Origin: Balneatrix alpica DSM 16621
GTDB lineage: Bacteria; Pseudomonadota; Gammaproteobacteria; Pseudomonadales; Balneatricaceae
Length of the DNA: 64,000 nt
Direction of reading: 5' to 3'
Assembly (NCBI RefSeq): GCF_000619885.1
Contig: NZ_JHUZ01000016.1
Location: 46,771-110,770, forward strand
Of the stretch, positions 51,353 to 62,015 are shown in pieces (positions within the stretch are counted from its first letter, which is position 1; the number at the start of each line of letters is the position of its first letter). The notes under the pieces were generated by a model. It searched no databases and was not told the origin of the DNA. It saw nothing but the letters and a program-made list of their open reading frames with translations. The position numbers and the translations under genes were made by a program.

Positions 51353-52105
51353 TTAGTCCTCCACCCGATAGCCATGAGCCTGGATCAGGGCTTTGGCGGC
51401 GGGTTGGCGCAGGTAGTGCAAAAAATCTTGCGCAGCCTGGTTGTGTTCGCCCTGTTTAAGCAGCACGGCCTGTTGCACGATGGGTTGATACCAGTCCTGG
51501 GGAGGCAGCCAATACTGCTCAGCCGTTATCCCCTCAGCCTGGCGCAATTGCGCCAGGGCGACAAAGCCCAGCTCGGCATTGCCACTGGCGACAAACTGAT
51601 AGGTTTGCGCAATGTTCTCCCCTTGCACCAGCCGTCCTTGCAGGGCGTTGCTCAGTTGCAGCCGCTCGATCACCTCTAGTGCCGCCTGACCGTAGGGGGC
51701 GGTGGCAGGATTAGCCAGGGCGAGAAAGCGGAAATCCGCCTGGGCCAGCTCGGTGGCAGGGTCCTGCAGGTTGAGATGGGGGAACCACAGTGCCAGCTGT
51801 CCCTGGGCATAGCTGAAACGGTTGCCGGCCAGGGCTAATCCTTCTTGCTCCGCCAGTTGCGGATGGCTGCTATCGGCAGCGAGAAAGGCGGCGAAGGGTG
51901 CCCCTTGGCGGATTTGGGTGTAGAGCTTGCCGGTGGAGGCATAGCTGGCCTGCACCTGATGCTGGGGGTACTGCTGATGAAAGCCAACCAGCAGTGCTTC
52001 CAGCGTACCGGTAAAGTTTGAGGCCACCGCCAGGGTGGCCTGTTCGGCACGGGCCAAGGTGGCGACAATACTGAGAAATAGTGCAGGCAAAACCAAGCGC
52101 AACAT
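51353..52105 (-). CDS. modA: Molybdate-binding periplasmic protein ModA
   Basis: A 250-aa periplasmic binding protein with a signal peptide (LVLPALFLSIVATLARA). The mature N-terminus begins with the typical ATLAVASNFTGTLEALLVGF, and LYTQIRQGAPFAAFLAADSS is the conserved oxyanion region. AAGGAG precedes the ATG at 52105. It is first in modABC. It should bind molybdate or tungstate. Confidence 0.93.
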   Translation of the reverse strand: MLRLVLPALFLSIVATLARAEQATLAVASNFTGTLEALLVGFHQQYPQHQVQASYASTGKLYTQIRQGAPFAAFLAADSSHPQLAEQEGLALAGNRFSYAQGQLALWFPHLNLQDPATELAQADFRFLALANPATAPYGQAALEVIERLQLSNALQGRLVQGENIAQTYQFVASGNAELGFVALAQLRQAEGITAEQYWLPPQDWYQPIVQQAVLLKQGEHNQAAQDFLHYLRQPAAKALIQAHGYRVED

Positions 52106-52231
52106 GGGCGCAGCTCCTTATGGAATCTGTGCCCAGTTTTAGCATGGCGGCCTGGGAGCGTCCATCCACCCCAGGAGGTAGCGCCTAGCCGAGTTGGCTT
52201 GCGCGCTGGCTAGCCATTGCCTGATTGGTTG

Positions 52232-53854
52232 TTATTGGTTGGCTAGGTCACGCAGCACAAATTTTTGGATTTTGCCGGTGGAGGTTTTCGGCAGTTCGCC
52301 AAAGATAACTTTTTTCGGGGCTTTAAAGTGGGCCAGGTGCTGACGGCAGAAGGCGATGATATCGGCTTCAGTGGTGTCCGCCCCCGCTTTGAGGGTGATG
52401 CAGGCACAGGGCACCTCACCCCATTTTTCATCGTATTTTGCCACGACTGCCGCCTCCATCACCGCCGGATGACGATAGAGTACATCCTCGACCTCAATGC
52501 TGGAGATGTTCTCGCCGCCGGAGATGATGATGTCCTTGCTGCGATCCTTGATCTCGATATAGCCGTCCGGGTGCCATACTGCCAAGTCGCCGGAGTGGAA
52601 CCAGCCGCCCTGAAAGGATTTATCCGTGGTGCTGGGGTTTTTCAGGTAGCCCTTCATCACCAGATTACCGCGAATCATGATCTCCCCCAGGGTTTGCCCA
52701 TCTTGGGCGACCGGCTCCAGGGTATTGGGGTTAGCCACCATTAAGCCTTCCTGCATCGGTGCTTTTACCCCCTGACGGGCTTTGAGGCGGGCACGCTGCT
52801 CCAGCGGTTGCTCGTCCCATTCGTCATGCCAGGCACAGACCACGCAGGGGCCGTAGGTTTCGGTCAGACCATAGACATGGGTGACGCTGAAGCCCATGGC
52901 TTCCATTCCGGCAATCACCGATGCAGGGGGCGCGGCGCCGGCAGTCATTACCTTGACTTGATGGTCGATACCGGCTTTCAGACTGGTATCGGCGTTATTG
53001 AGCATATTGAGGACGATGGGGGCGCCACAGAAATGGCTGACTTTTTCTTCGCGAATCAGTTGATAGACCGGCTCTGCCCGTACTTGGCGCAGGCAGACGC
53101 TGACCCCGGCACTGGCGGCAATGGACCAGGGAAAACACCAGCCATTGCAATGGAACATCGGCAGGGTCCAGAGATAGACCGGATGCAGGCCCATTTCCCA
53201 GGAAATCAGATTGCTCAACGCATTGAGGTAGGCGCCCCGGTGGTGATAGACCACCCCTTTGGGGTCGCCGGTGGTGCCGGAGGTGTAGTTAAGGGAAATC
53301 GCATCCCATTCGTTCTCGGGCAGCTGCCAGGCAAAGTCCACATCCCCTTCTGCCAGGAGGGCTTCATAACTGAGGGGGGAGATCGGCTCGCCGCCGCTAT
53401 AACTGGCATCCTCAATATCCACCAATAACGGCGGCTCGGGCAGGCGGGCAACCGCTTGACGGATTACCTCAGTAAATTCGCGATCAACCAGCACCACCTT
53501 GGCTTCACCGTGGGCGAGGATAAAGCCCAGGGCCTCGGCATCCAGACGGATATTGAGGGCGTTGAGCACCGCACCGGCCATCGGAATGGCAAAGTGGGCC
53601 TCGAACATTTCCGGAATATTCGGTGCCATCACCGCCACCGTATCACCCTTGCCAATACCGCGTCGTTGCAGAGCGCTGGCCAACTGCTTGCAGCGGCGAT
53701 AGGTATCCCGCCAGTTACGTCTTACTTGCTGGTGAATCACTGCGACCCGCTCGGGGTATACCTCGGCACTACGCGCCAGGAAACTCAGGGGGCTGAGGGC
53801 GGTGTAATTGGCGGGATTGGGATCCAGTCCCAGGGCAAAGGGGTGGGCGGTCAT
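52232..53854 (-). CDS. AMP-binding acyl-CoA synthetase (DmdB/AlkK-like)
   Basis: A 540-aa adenylate-forming ligase. The ATP motif is LNYTSGTTGDPKGVVYHH, the A5/A8 region YGLTETYGPCVVCAWHD and GWFHSGDLAVWHPDGYIEIK, and the lysine near the end PKTSTGKIQKFVLR. It activates a medium-chain or short branched carboxylic acid to its CoA ester. The N-terminus (PLSFLARSAEVYPERVAVIH) resembles fatty-acid/methylmercaptopropionate ligases. It is monocistronic, with GGAGGGAG upstream, and lies opposite katG with a 255-bp divergent gap. Confidence 0.9.
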   Translation of the reverse strand: MTAHPFALGLDPNPANYTALSPLSFLARSAEVYPERVAVIHQQVRRNWRDTYRRCKQLASALQRRGIGKGDTVAVMAPNIPEMFEAHFAIPMAGAVLNALNIRLDAEALGFILAHGEAKVVLVDREFTEVIRQAVARLPEPPLLVDIEDASYSGGEPISPLSYEALLAEGDVDFAWQLPENEWDAISLNYTSGTTGDPKGVVYHHRGAYLNALSNLISWEMGLHPVYLWTLPMFHCNGWCFPWSIAASAGVSVCLRQVRAEPVYQLIREEKVSHFCGAPIVLNMLNNADTSLKAGIDHQVKVMTAGAAPPASVIAGMEAMGFSVTHVYGLTETYGPCVVCAWHDEWDEQPLEQRARLKARQGVKAPMQEGLMVANPNTLEPVAQDGQTLGEIMIRGNLVMKGYLKNPSTTDKSFQGGWFHSGDLAVWHPDGYIEIKDRSKDIIISGGENISSIEVEDVLYRHPAVMEAAVVAKYDEKWGEVPCACITLKAGADTTEADIIAFCRQHLAHFKAPKKVIFGELPKTSTGKIQKFVLRDLANQ

Positions 53855-54097
53855 AGTCTCCCTCCTGACGATCAGCGTCGTGCGGCGATATTGTTATTGG
53901 TTTTAAGGGTTTTCCCTAATTGGTTCAGAGTAGGGTAGGGACAGGCGGGCTGCCATTAGGCAAAGGTTGTAGATCAGGGTGGAGCTATCAAAGACTAGGA
54001 CAGCGATAAAGTTTCACTATAGATGCGATCAACAGGCTCAATTGGGCAGTGACAGAGGGCTCTACTAGTCTTTCTTCTACCGCTTCAATGCACTTAG

Positions 54098-56287
<2,190 letters not shown>

Positions 56288-56356
56288 TCAAGGGGACCTG
56301 ACAAGAGGAAGGTTACACACAGGGCAAAGGCTACCTTAGCCCCAGTGTTCAGAGCC

Positions 56357-56404
56357 AACAGCCCGGATGGTTAATCACCACCGGGCTGTTTTTTGTGGCG
56401 ATAA
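56357..56404 (+). terminator. Rho-independent terminator after katG
   Basis: Perfect 10-bp stem AACAGCCCGG / CCGGGCTGTT with a T run. It overlaps the last codons of the convergent nucleotidyltransferase-like gene. Confidence 0.88.
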
Positions 56405-56983
56405 CAATGGCATTGGCATGATGCGTAAGTGCGGCCAGATGTGTAGCCATCTCTTACTTTGCAGTCGTTGAGCAAATAGAGCATAAGGGCGTTGGGGATT
56501 CGGAGTGAGTTGCCCTGCCATCACTGAAGTGATTCCGAAGGGGGCGGCCAGTTCAATCTGTCCCTGTTGATTGAGTCTGGCCGCCAGTGCTGTTTCTAGC
56601 TCTGGCCAATAGCGCATCGCATCGCAGCTGCTGAAATAGGGAGGATCACCATTGCGCAGATGCATGTTGGCCTGATTTTTTACCTGCCAGGGACAAGTTG
56701 GTAGGAGGCGGCTGAGTTGATGCTGAATGTCTGGTGCGGCATCCAGTGTGTGGCGATCAAAGTAGATGACATCGACATCCAGCAAAGGGGTAGAGGAATA
56801 ACCGTGTAGGTAGTCCCAGATCAGATTGCGCACAAAGCCGGCAGCAATAAAGGCATCGGGCAAGGCTAACTCAGCCAATGCCTGTAAGGCTTCCAGCCGC
56901 CATGGGTCAGCCCGTAACAGGGTCGTAATAGTGGCAGCATCCGCAGCTTCGTGAACATGATGGAGTGGTGTGTCAGTGTACAT
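56375..56983 (-). CDS. Nucleotidyltransferase-like protein (COG3575-type)
   Basis: A 202-aa protein with MYTDTPLHHVHEAADA as the likely start at 56983; the frame runs upstream into the YCII gene. It carries GFVRNLIWDYLHGY, then PLLDVDVIYFDR, whose DVD would be the metal-binding aspartates of a nucleotidyltransferase fold, and FGITSVMAGQLTPNPQRPYA. This pattern is shared by uncharacterised COG3575 proteins. It is the last gene of the sigma-factor operon, 7 bp after YCII. The biological role is not known. Confidence 0.75.
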   Translation of the reverse strand: MYTDTPLHHVHEAADAATITTLLRADPWRLEALQALAELALPDAFIAAGFVRNLIWDYLHGYSSTPLLDVDVIYFDRHTLDAAPDIQHQLSRLLPTCPWQVKNQANMHLRNGDPPYFSSCDAMRYWPELETALAARLNQQGQIELAAPFGITSVMAGQLTPNPQRPYALFAQRLQSKRWLHIWPHLRIMPMPLLSPQKTARW

Positions 56984-56990
56984 GGGGCAG

Positions 56991-57374
56991 TTAGTCAGCT
57001 GTGGTGTAGCTAATATTATTCTGCGGTTGCAGCTCCCGCACCGGCCGTACTTCCACCGAGCCATAACGGGCAGGCGGAATTTGACTGGCCAGTTGCAGAG
57101 CGGCATTCAGATCCCGGGCTTCAAGTAAGTAGAAGCCGGCCAGTTGCTCTTTGGTTTCGGCAAAGGGGCCGTCCGTGATGGTGAGCTTGCCGTCACGCAC
57201 CCGTAGCGTGGTGGCGGTCTGAGTCGGCAGCAAGGCTTCTCCGGCAAGCAGGTGGCCACCAGCCTGCAAACCTTCGCCACAGCCCATGCATTCGCGGTTG
57301 AGGGCATCCCAATCGCTTTGACTGAGCTGACTCATCTGGGCCTCCGAGTAATAGACCAGACATAGGTATTTCAT
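56991..57374 (-). CDS. YCII-related (DGPF-domain) protein
   Basis: A 127-aa protein. The DGPF signature is intact in LTITDGPFAETKEQLAGFYL, and the start MKYLCLVYYSEAQMSQL is typical. YCII/DGPF proteins are the constant neighbours of ECF42-type sigma factors and are thought to act in the same pathway, with unknown chemistry. The ferredoxin-like fold usually carries a His/Asp pair in YciI itself; this subfamily differs. GGGAGG precedes the ATG at 57374. Confidence 0.9.
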   Translation of the reverse strand: MKYLCLVYYSEAQMSQLSQSDWDALNRECMGCGEGLQAGGHLLAGEALLPTQTATTLRVRDGKLTITDGPFAETKEQLAGFYLLEARDLNAALQLASQIPPARYGSVEVRPVRELQPQNNISYTTAD

Positions 57375-57428
57375 GGTGTTCCCTCCCAGTTTAAGTGGCC
57401 CCGGCCAGTTGCTGACCGGGGCAGGGGA

Positions 57429-57827
57429 TTAGCTTGGCATGGCACGCAGATGCACCAATTCCCAGATATGGCCATCCAGATCCTCAAAACCATGGCCATA
57501 CATAAAGCCATAGTCATCGGCCTCCTTATAGGTGCGCCCGCCCGCTGCCACCGCCTTGCGAACCAGCTGATCCACTTCCGCATCACTGTCACAGGAGAGG
57601 CAAATCAGCACTTCGCTGTGCTGCTTGGCATCGACCAATGGCTTCGGGGTAAAACTCTGAAATTTGGCTTCGGTCAGCAGCATCACATAGATATTGTCCG
57701 CCACGATCATGCAGGTGGCGGTGTCATCAGTGAACTGGGGGTTAAAGCTGAAACCAAGGGCGCCAAAAAACTCAATGGATTTGGGCAAGTCTTTAACCGG
57801 CAGATTGACGAAGATTTGCTTAGACAT
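57429..57827 (-). CDS. VOC-family protein in the ECF42 operon
   Basis: A 132-aa vicinal-oxygen-chelate protein (FVNLPVKDLPKSIEFFGALG at the start and GHGFEDLDGHIWELVHLR at the end). This is the PhnB/glyoxalase-like subgroup often found with DGPF proteins. It lies between the sigma factor and the YCII gene in one transcript; an AAGGA site precedes the ATG at 57827. The reaction is unknown. Confidence 0.88.
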   Translation of the reverse strand: MSKQIFVNLPVKDLPKSIEFFGALGFSFNPQFTDDTATCMIVADNIYVMLLTEAKFQSFTPKPLVDAKQHSEVLICLSCDSDAEVDQLVRKAVAAGGRTYKEADDYGFMYGHGFEDLDGHIWELVHLRAMPS

Positions 57828-57942
57828 GGTGATTCCTTAGGTTGGCAGAATGATCCCTGAGCTTGCGCCCGGTATGGCAGGACGACGGCCTTCAGTCCTG
57901 CGTACCTCTTAGTCGAATCGGCTGAAGCGTTTTCGACAGTAG

Positions 57943-59190
57943 TCAGAAAAATTTTTCTAATTCAGCCAAACGACGTTGCAGAAAGCGTTGTTCCGGGGCC
58001 TGTTGGGTCAGTGTCAGCGCCTGCTGGTAGGCTTGGCGAGCGGCGTCCAGCTGGCCGAGACGGCGATACAGATCGGCGCGGGCAGCGTGGAGTAGATGGT
58101 AGTGGCTGAGCTGGCCCGCCGCTAATAACCCTTCCACGGCGGCCAAGCCTGCGGCCGGGCCATCGCGCATCGATAAGGCAACCGCCCGATTCAGCGCCAC
58201 CACCGGGCTGGGCTGAAGCTGCCAGAGGGCATCATAGAGGCCGACAATCTGGGCCCAATCGGTCTCTGCGTAGGTGACGGCCTCCGCATGCACGGCGGCG
58301 ATTGCGGCCTGCAAAGTGTAAGGGCCAAAGCGTCCCGAACGCAGCGCGGTGAGGGTGAGTTCGACCCCGCTGGCGATCTGTGCCTGATTCCACAGGCTGC
58401 GATCCTGTTGCTCCAGGGTGAGTAGTTCCCCCTCTGCACTAGTGCGTGCCAAGCGGCGGGCATCATGTAACAACATCAGCGCCAGTAGCCCCTGAGCTTC
58501 GGTGGCGTGTTCAGCGGGTAGCAACTCCAGCAATAAATGCGCGAGGCGAAGGGCCTCGCTACTCAAATCCGTCTGTAACAGGCTGCTGCCGGAAGAGGCG
58601 GAATAGCCTTCATTAAAGACCAGATAAATTACCTGTAAGACGGCGGCAAGGCGCGTGGGCCACTCCTGTGGGGCAGGCACCTCAAAGGGAATCCGTGCAT
58701 CGCGAATCTTGGCCTTGGCCCGCACAATACGCTGGGCCAGGGTGCTGGGCGGGCAAAGAAAGGCTTGGGCGATCTGTTCAGTGGTGAGGTCACAAAGCTC
58801 ACGCAGGGTGAGGGCCACCTGTGCCTCTGTCGCCAGACTGGGGTGGCAGCAGACGAAGATCAGGCGCAGACGATCATCTTCAATCTCGTTGTGCTCCTCC
58901 TCTGCACTGACCAGGGTATCGAGCACCTCATCCAGGGAATGATCAAAGCGGGCACGACGGCGCAGTTGATCTATCGCTTTGAAGCGTCCGGTGGAGATCA
59001 GCCAGGCGCGTGGGTTGTCCGGCATGGCGGTGGGCCACTGCTGCAAGGCGGCGCTAAAGGCCTCATGCATGGCCTCTTCGGCCAGCTCGAAGTTGCCCCC
59101 CAATAAACGAATCAAGGTGGCCAACACCCGCCGCGACTCCTGACGGTACAGCTGTTCAACAGCGCTTTGCAGGTAAGGATCGACGGACAT
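57943..59190 (-). CDS. ECF42-type RNA polymerase sigma factor with C-terminal helical extension
   Basis: A 415-aa sigma factor, much longer than a standard ECF sigma (about 190 aa). Region 2 is LATLIRLLGGNFELAEEAMH to NPRAWLISTGRFKAIDQLRR, region 4 is LTLRELCDLTTEQIAQAFLC with PPSTLAQRIVRAKAKIRDAR, and the long C-terminal part includes VIYLVFNEGYSASSG and TPR-like helices near residues 340-400. This architecture, with no anti-sigma and with a DGPF gene downstream, identifies the ECF42 group, whose signal is not established. The extension is thought to control activity. GGAGG precedes the ATG at 59190. Confidence 0.92.
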   Translation of the reverse strand: MSVDPYLQSAVEQLYRQESRRVLATLIRLLGGNFELAEEAMHEAFSAALQQWPTAMPDNPRAWLISTGRFKAIDQLRRRARFDHSLDEVLDTLVSAEEEHNEIEDDRLRLIFVCCHPSLATEAQVALTLRELCDLTTEQIAQAFLCPPSTLAQRIVRAKAKIRDARIPFEVPAPQEWPTRLAAVLQVIYLVFNEGYSASSGSSLLQTDLSSEALRLAHLLLELLPAEHATEAQGLLALMLLHDARRLARTSAEGELLTLEQQDRSLWNQAQIASGVELTLTALRSGRFGPYTLQAAIAAVHAEAVTYAETDWAQIVGLYDALWQLQPSPVVALNRAVALSMRDGPAAGLAAVEGLLAAGQLSHYHLLHAARADLYRRLGQLDAARQAYQQALTLTQQAPEQRFLQRRLAELEKFF

Positions 59191-59317
59191 GAAGCCTCCA
59201 TGGCAAAAGGAACCTGACTAGGGCGTGTGAGCCATCGAAGGTTAGTCTAGCGTGTCCAATGCAGATAGGGAGGGTCGTGTTGGCAGAGAGTGGTCGCCAT
59301 TCGCCAATCAACGGGCA

Positions 59318-59353
59318 ATAAAAACGCCCGCGAACACAGAGGTTGGCGGGCGT
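59318..59353 (-). terminator. Terminator for the cold-shock gene
   Basis: On the minus strand an 8-bp stem ACGCCCGC / GCGGGCGT is followed by TTTTTAT. It lies about 60 bases beyond the cold-shock gene stop. Confidence 0.8.
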
Positions 59354-59411
59354 CTTAGCAATGCAGGAAGAGACTCCCTGCACTGTCGTTGCTCAGCAGA
59401 GCATCAAGGGC

Positions 59412-59618
59412 TTACAGCACCTGGATGTTTTCTGCCTGCAGACCTTTCTGGCCTTTAACAACGGTAAACTGAACTTGCTGGCCTTCAACCAGAGTCTTGA
59501 AGCCAGAGCTAACGATGGCGCTAAAGTGAGCAAACACGTCAGGACCATTTTCCTGAGCGATGAAGCCAAAACCTTTAGTTTCGTTAAACCATTTTACGGT
59601 GCCAGTTTGAGTAGACAT
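59412..59618 (-). CDS. Cold-shock domain protein (CspA family)
   Basis: A 68-aa single-domain RNA chaperone. The ATG at 59618 ([17 protein letters not shown]) gives the normal length; the frame extends 20 codons further without homology. RNP1 is KGFGFIA and RNP2 is VFAHFSA, both intact, so it can bind single-stranded RNA and DNA. An upstream region of almost 200 bases before any other gene suggests the long leader typical of cold-induced csp genes. A terminator follows. Confidence 0.93.
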   Translation of the reverse strand: MSTQTGTVKWFNETKGFGFIAQENGPDVFAHFSAIVSSGFKTLVEGQQVQFTVVKGQKGLQAENIQVL

Positions 59619-59998
59619 AGTAAGTTCTCTCGTATACGAAGATGCATTAAAACCCTGACGAAGTGTCTGAAGGGTCAAGGATGCTTAGGTAAAGCCGGTA
59701 TTTATGATTACTACACGAGGTACTTACTCAGGAAGGACTACGCAGTGGCATAAAAGGAGGAGTTACTCTTAAGCCCGGTTACTGTATACGAGGTTGGCGC
59801 GATTACCTAGCGTTTTTTTAAATTTTGTTTATTTAGTGAGCAGAAAGGGGGCGTGCTTGGGCTGGTACACCCATGGCTGGTTGCCAACCAGCTAGGACAG
59901 GGCCTGCCACGAGCTAGTTGGAGGGGCGATAATTGGGTGCGAGTTGAGTGGTTCTCTGTTTTACCCGGAGCGGATCGGGCTCAGCGTCAGCGCGATAT
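59619..59998. promoter_or_regulatory. Leader and promoter region of the cold-shock gene
   Basis: About 380 bases without a convincing gene. The part up to about 59800 probably encodes the minus-strand 5' leader of the cold-shock gene. An AT-rich tract at 59810-59840 could be its promoter. I did not find a definite cold box. Small frames here lack family features. Confidence 0.45.
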
Positions 59999-60412
59999 TC
60001 AAGCTTTACGTTGAACCAAACTAAACCAGTTGCCGGAGTTGTCTATCCCCATCGCTTCGATGCCATACAGCTGTTCAGTCGGTGGCTGGACAAACTCTAC
60101 CCCTTTGGCTACCAGCTCCTCGTAAGTTCTTTGGCAGTTTTCAGTTTCGAAAACCCCTGCTCCAAAGGCACCTTCCTTGATTAAGCTGCGTATTTTTTCG
60201 GCAGCGTCTTGGCTGAACATCGGCCCTTCTTTGGGTTCTGCTAAGACCAACTGAAGTTGTGAATTAGGCTTCGGATATACCGTTAGCCATCGGAAACCTC
60301 CTTCTACTTGCATGTCGTCACCGACCGCAAAACCAAGCTTGTTTTTATAAAAATCAAGCGCTTCGTCCTGATTCAGTACGTATATTGTTGCATGGGCTAT
60401 GGCAGTGATCAT
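59999..60412 (-). CDS. VOC-family protein next to an AraC regulator
   Basis: A 137-aa glyoxalase-fold protein (HATIYVLNQDEALDFYKNKL at the start, GIEAMGIDNSGNWFSLVQ at the end). The segment GFAVGDDMQVEGGFRWLTVY is typical of the bleomycin-resistance/PhnB subgroup. AAGGAGC precedes the ATG at 60412. It lies 79 bp downstream of the AraC-type gene on the same strand, a common pairing in proteobacteria in which the regulator probably controls the VOC protein. Confidence 0.88.
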   Translation of the reverse strand: MITAIAHATIYVLNQDEALDFYKNKLGFAVGDDMQVEGGFRWLTVYPKPNSQLQLVLAEPKEGPMFSQDAAEKIRSLIKEGAFGAGVFETENCQRTYEELVAKGVEFVQPPTEQLYGIEAMGIDNSGNWFSLVQRKA

Positions 60413-60491
60413 CTAGGTGCTCCTTGTGGTTAGTTCACCTTGAGCTTATCGAAAAACTCAGCACGATATTTCTCCAATATTGCTCACTTTG

Positions 60492-60905
60492 CTATCTCTT
60501 GCCCAAAAAATGGTAGGCAAAACAGGCGGGAATCACCTGCGCGGGAAAGCGAAACGCTTCAGAAGACAAGCTCCAAAGCTTGCGGCGATATAGAGTAGGT
60601 GTCATACCCACTTTTTTTAAAAATAATGAAGAAAAGCTGCCAAGGCTTGTGTAACCCACATACTCGCAAACTTCGGAGACGCTAAAGTTTTCTGTAATAA
60701 GCATTCTCTTGGCTTGTTCGACTCTCAGCCGAATCAAAAATTCTTTAGGAGTTTCGCCGTAAGTATCCTTGAAAGTACGCAAAAAGTGATAAAGCGACAT
60801 ATTTGAGCACTGTGCTATCGCTGATAAGCTGAGTTCGGCTTGAAAGTGGTCAGCAATATAGTCCCTGCTAGCATTTAATCTTTTTAATTTATAGTTAGCA
60901 GTCAT
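60492..60905 (-). CDS. Short AraC-family regulator
   Basis: A 137-aa protein consisting almost only of the two helix-turn-helix motifs of AraC/XylS regulators (AELSLSAIAQCSNMSLYHFL and NFSVSEVCEYVGYTSLGSFS, ending with FLKKVGMTPTLYRRK). It lacks an N-terminal effector domain, like SoxS/MarA-type proteins, so it may be regulated by its own level. Flanked by VOC genes on the same strand. Codon use is more AT-rich than in the genes left of 59 kb. Confidence 0.9.
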   Translation of the reverse strand: MTANYKLKRLNASRDYIADHFQAELSLSAIAQCSNMSLYHFLRTFKDTYGETPKEFLIRLRVEQAKRMLITENFSVSEVCEYVGYTSLGSFSSLFLKKVGMTPTLYRRKLWSLSSEAFRFPAQVIPACFAYHFLGKR

Positions 60906-61001
60906 AGAGGCTCTCTTGATTCAGTTGAGATGGACTCTGCCCATATAAAGTAGCACTTTGGCCATGCACTCACACTTGAATGGGCTTAAATAGCCCAAGC
61001 C

Positions 61002-61418
61002 TCACGATGACCACTGAGGATTCCACACGACCTCCCACAGATGTTGGTCTGGATCCTGGAAATAGCCCGAGTATCCACCCCAAAAAGTGTCATGGGCAGG
61101 CTTGATGATGGTCGCCCCCGCCGCAGCTGCCCTGGCCATGACTGCATCGACCTCTGCTTTTGAGGATACATTGTGGCCCAGCGTCATTTCGGTAGGGCTG
61201 GCGGGGCTGACTGCCAGGCCGGTGTCATGGGCGATGCTCTTGCGTGGCCAGAGCGCCAAGCGAAGGCCGGGTTGCAGGTCAATAAATACAACCGCCCCGT
61301 ACTCGAACTCCTCGCCGACAATGCCTTCTGTCGGAAAACCCAGCCCATCACGATAGAAGCGCAAAGAGGCTGCTAAATTATCCACACCAATAGTGATAAC
61401 AGTGATGCTTGGTTTCAT
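61002..61418 (-). CDS. VOC-family protein
   Basis: A 138-aa vicinal-oxygen-chelate protein with SITVITIGVDNLAASLRFYR at the start and GYSGYFQDPDQHLWEVVWNP at the end, where the glutamate is the probable metal ligand. It resembles glyoxalase/bleomycin-resistance proteins of the YaeR/PhnB type; the substrate is unknown. It stands upstream of the AraC-type gene, on the same strand, separated by 96 bp. Confidence 0.88.
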   Translation of the reverse strand: MKPSITVITIGVDNLAASLRFYRDGLGFPTEGIVGEEFEYGAVVFIDLQPGLRLALWPRKSIAHDTGLAVSPASPTEMTLGHNVSSKAEVDAVMARAAAAGATIIKPAHDTFWGGYSGYFQDPDQHLWEVVWNPQWSS

Positions 61419-61535
61419 ATTGCTAATAGGTGTCTATGGTTTGTGGGTAGGTCGGGTTTATAACGTTTGAGGTGCTAGGCAGCGACCGAAAGGAGAGAGC
61501 TCAGCAGAATGCTGGGCGTCCTCTCGATCTCATTA

Positions 61536-61913
61536 TTAGCCACCGATCTCTCCTTTGAGGGCGGAGTTTGTAAGTTCGGTGGCCACAGATTTGACAAGAT
61601 CTACAGTCATTTCAATACCCTTAGACGCGAAAACGTTCTTCGTTTTTTTCCAGATGCTATCACTACGGATGCTGTCGAGAAATTCATGGCCGCTCCAAGT
61701 AAGACGGCGAAGGAAAAAGCCATGTGGGCCATGATTAATGGTCTTCGACATCTGCCCATCAATCAGACCGGCTTCTAGCAGTAGTTCAGCGTGATAGGAG
61801 ATTTCAGCAGCGCGTTCAGTGTCAAAGCTCGACAAACTCAGTGTGTCGCCAGGAGAGGAGCACTCCTCCATTTTTGTCAATATTTCTCGAACAATGTCCC
61901 AGTTGCGCTTCAT
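61536..61913 (-). CDS. DUF2513-like protein
   Basis: A 125-aa protein; the ATG at 61913 (MKRNWDIVREILTKME) matches the usual N-terminus of DUF2513 proteins, although the frame is open to 62072. A winged-helix-like part (ISYHAELLLEAGLIDGQMSK) and the conserved RRLTWSGHEFLDSIRSD segment are visible. The function of DUF2513 is unknown; its members are often seen in prophages and accessory islands. It follows the putative nuclease-fold gene on the same strand after a hairpin. Base composition is lower in GC than the core genes. Confidence 0.78.
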   Translation of the reverse strand: MKRNWDIVREILTKMEECSSPGDTLSLSSFDTERAAEISYHAELLLEAGLIDGQMSKTINHGPHGFFLRRLTWSGHEFLDSIRSDSIWKKTKNVFASKGIEMTVDLVKSVATELTNSALKGEIGG

Positions 61914-61995
61914 ATGCAGAGTTCCCGGATGATAATGTCTAACGATAGACAAAAGCGTATTTTTTACTGCCCTGCGAACTAAGTGAGCGACAGTA

Positions 61996-62015
61996 AAGCG
62001 CATTGTTATGCGCTT
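61996..62015. other. Short perfect hairpin after the nuclease-like gene
   Basis: AAGCGCAT-TGTT-ATGCGCTT, an 8-bp stem that includes the TAA stop of the gene at 62014. On the minus strand it is followed by only three T, so it is a weak terminator candidate. Flanking TTTACTG/CAGTAAA repeats extend the structure potential. Confidence 0.5.
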
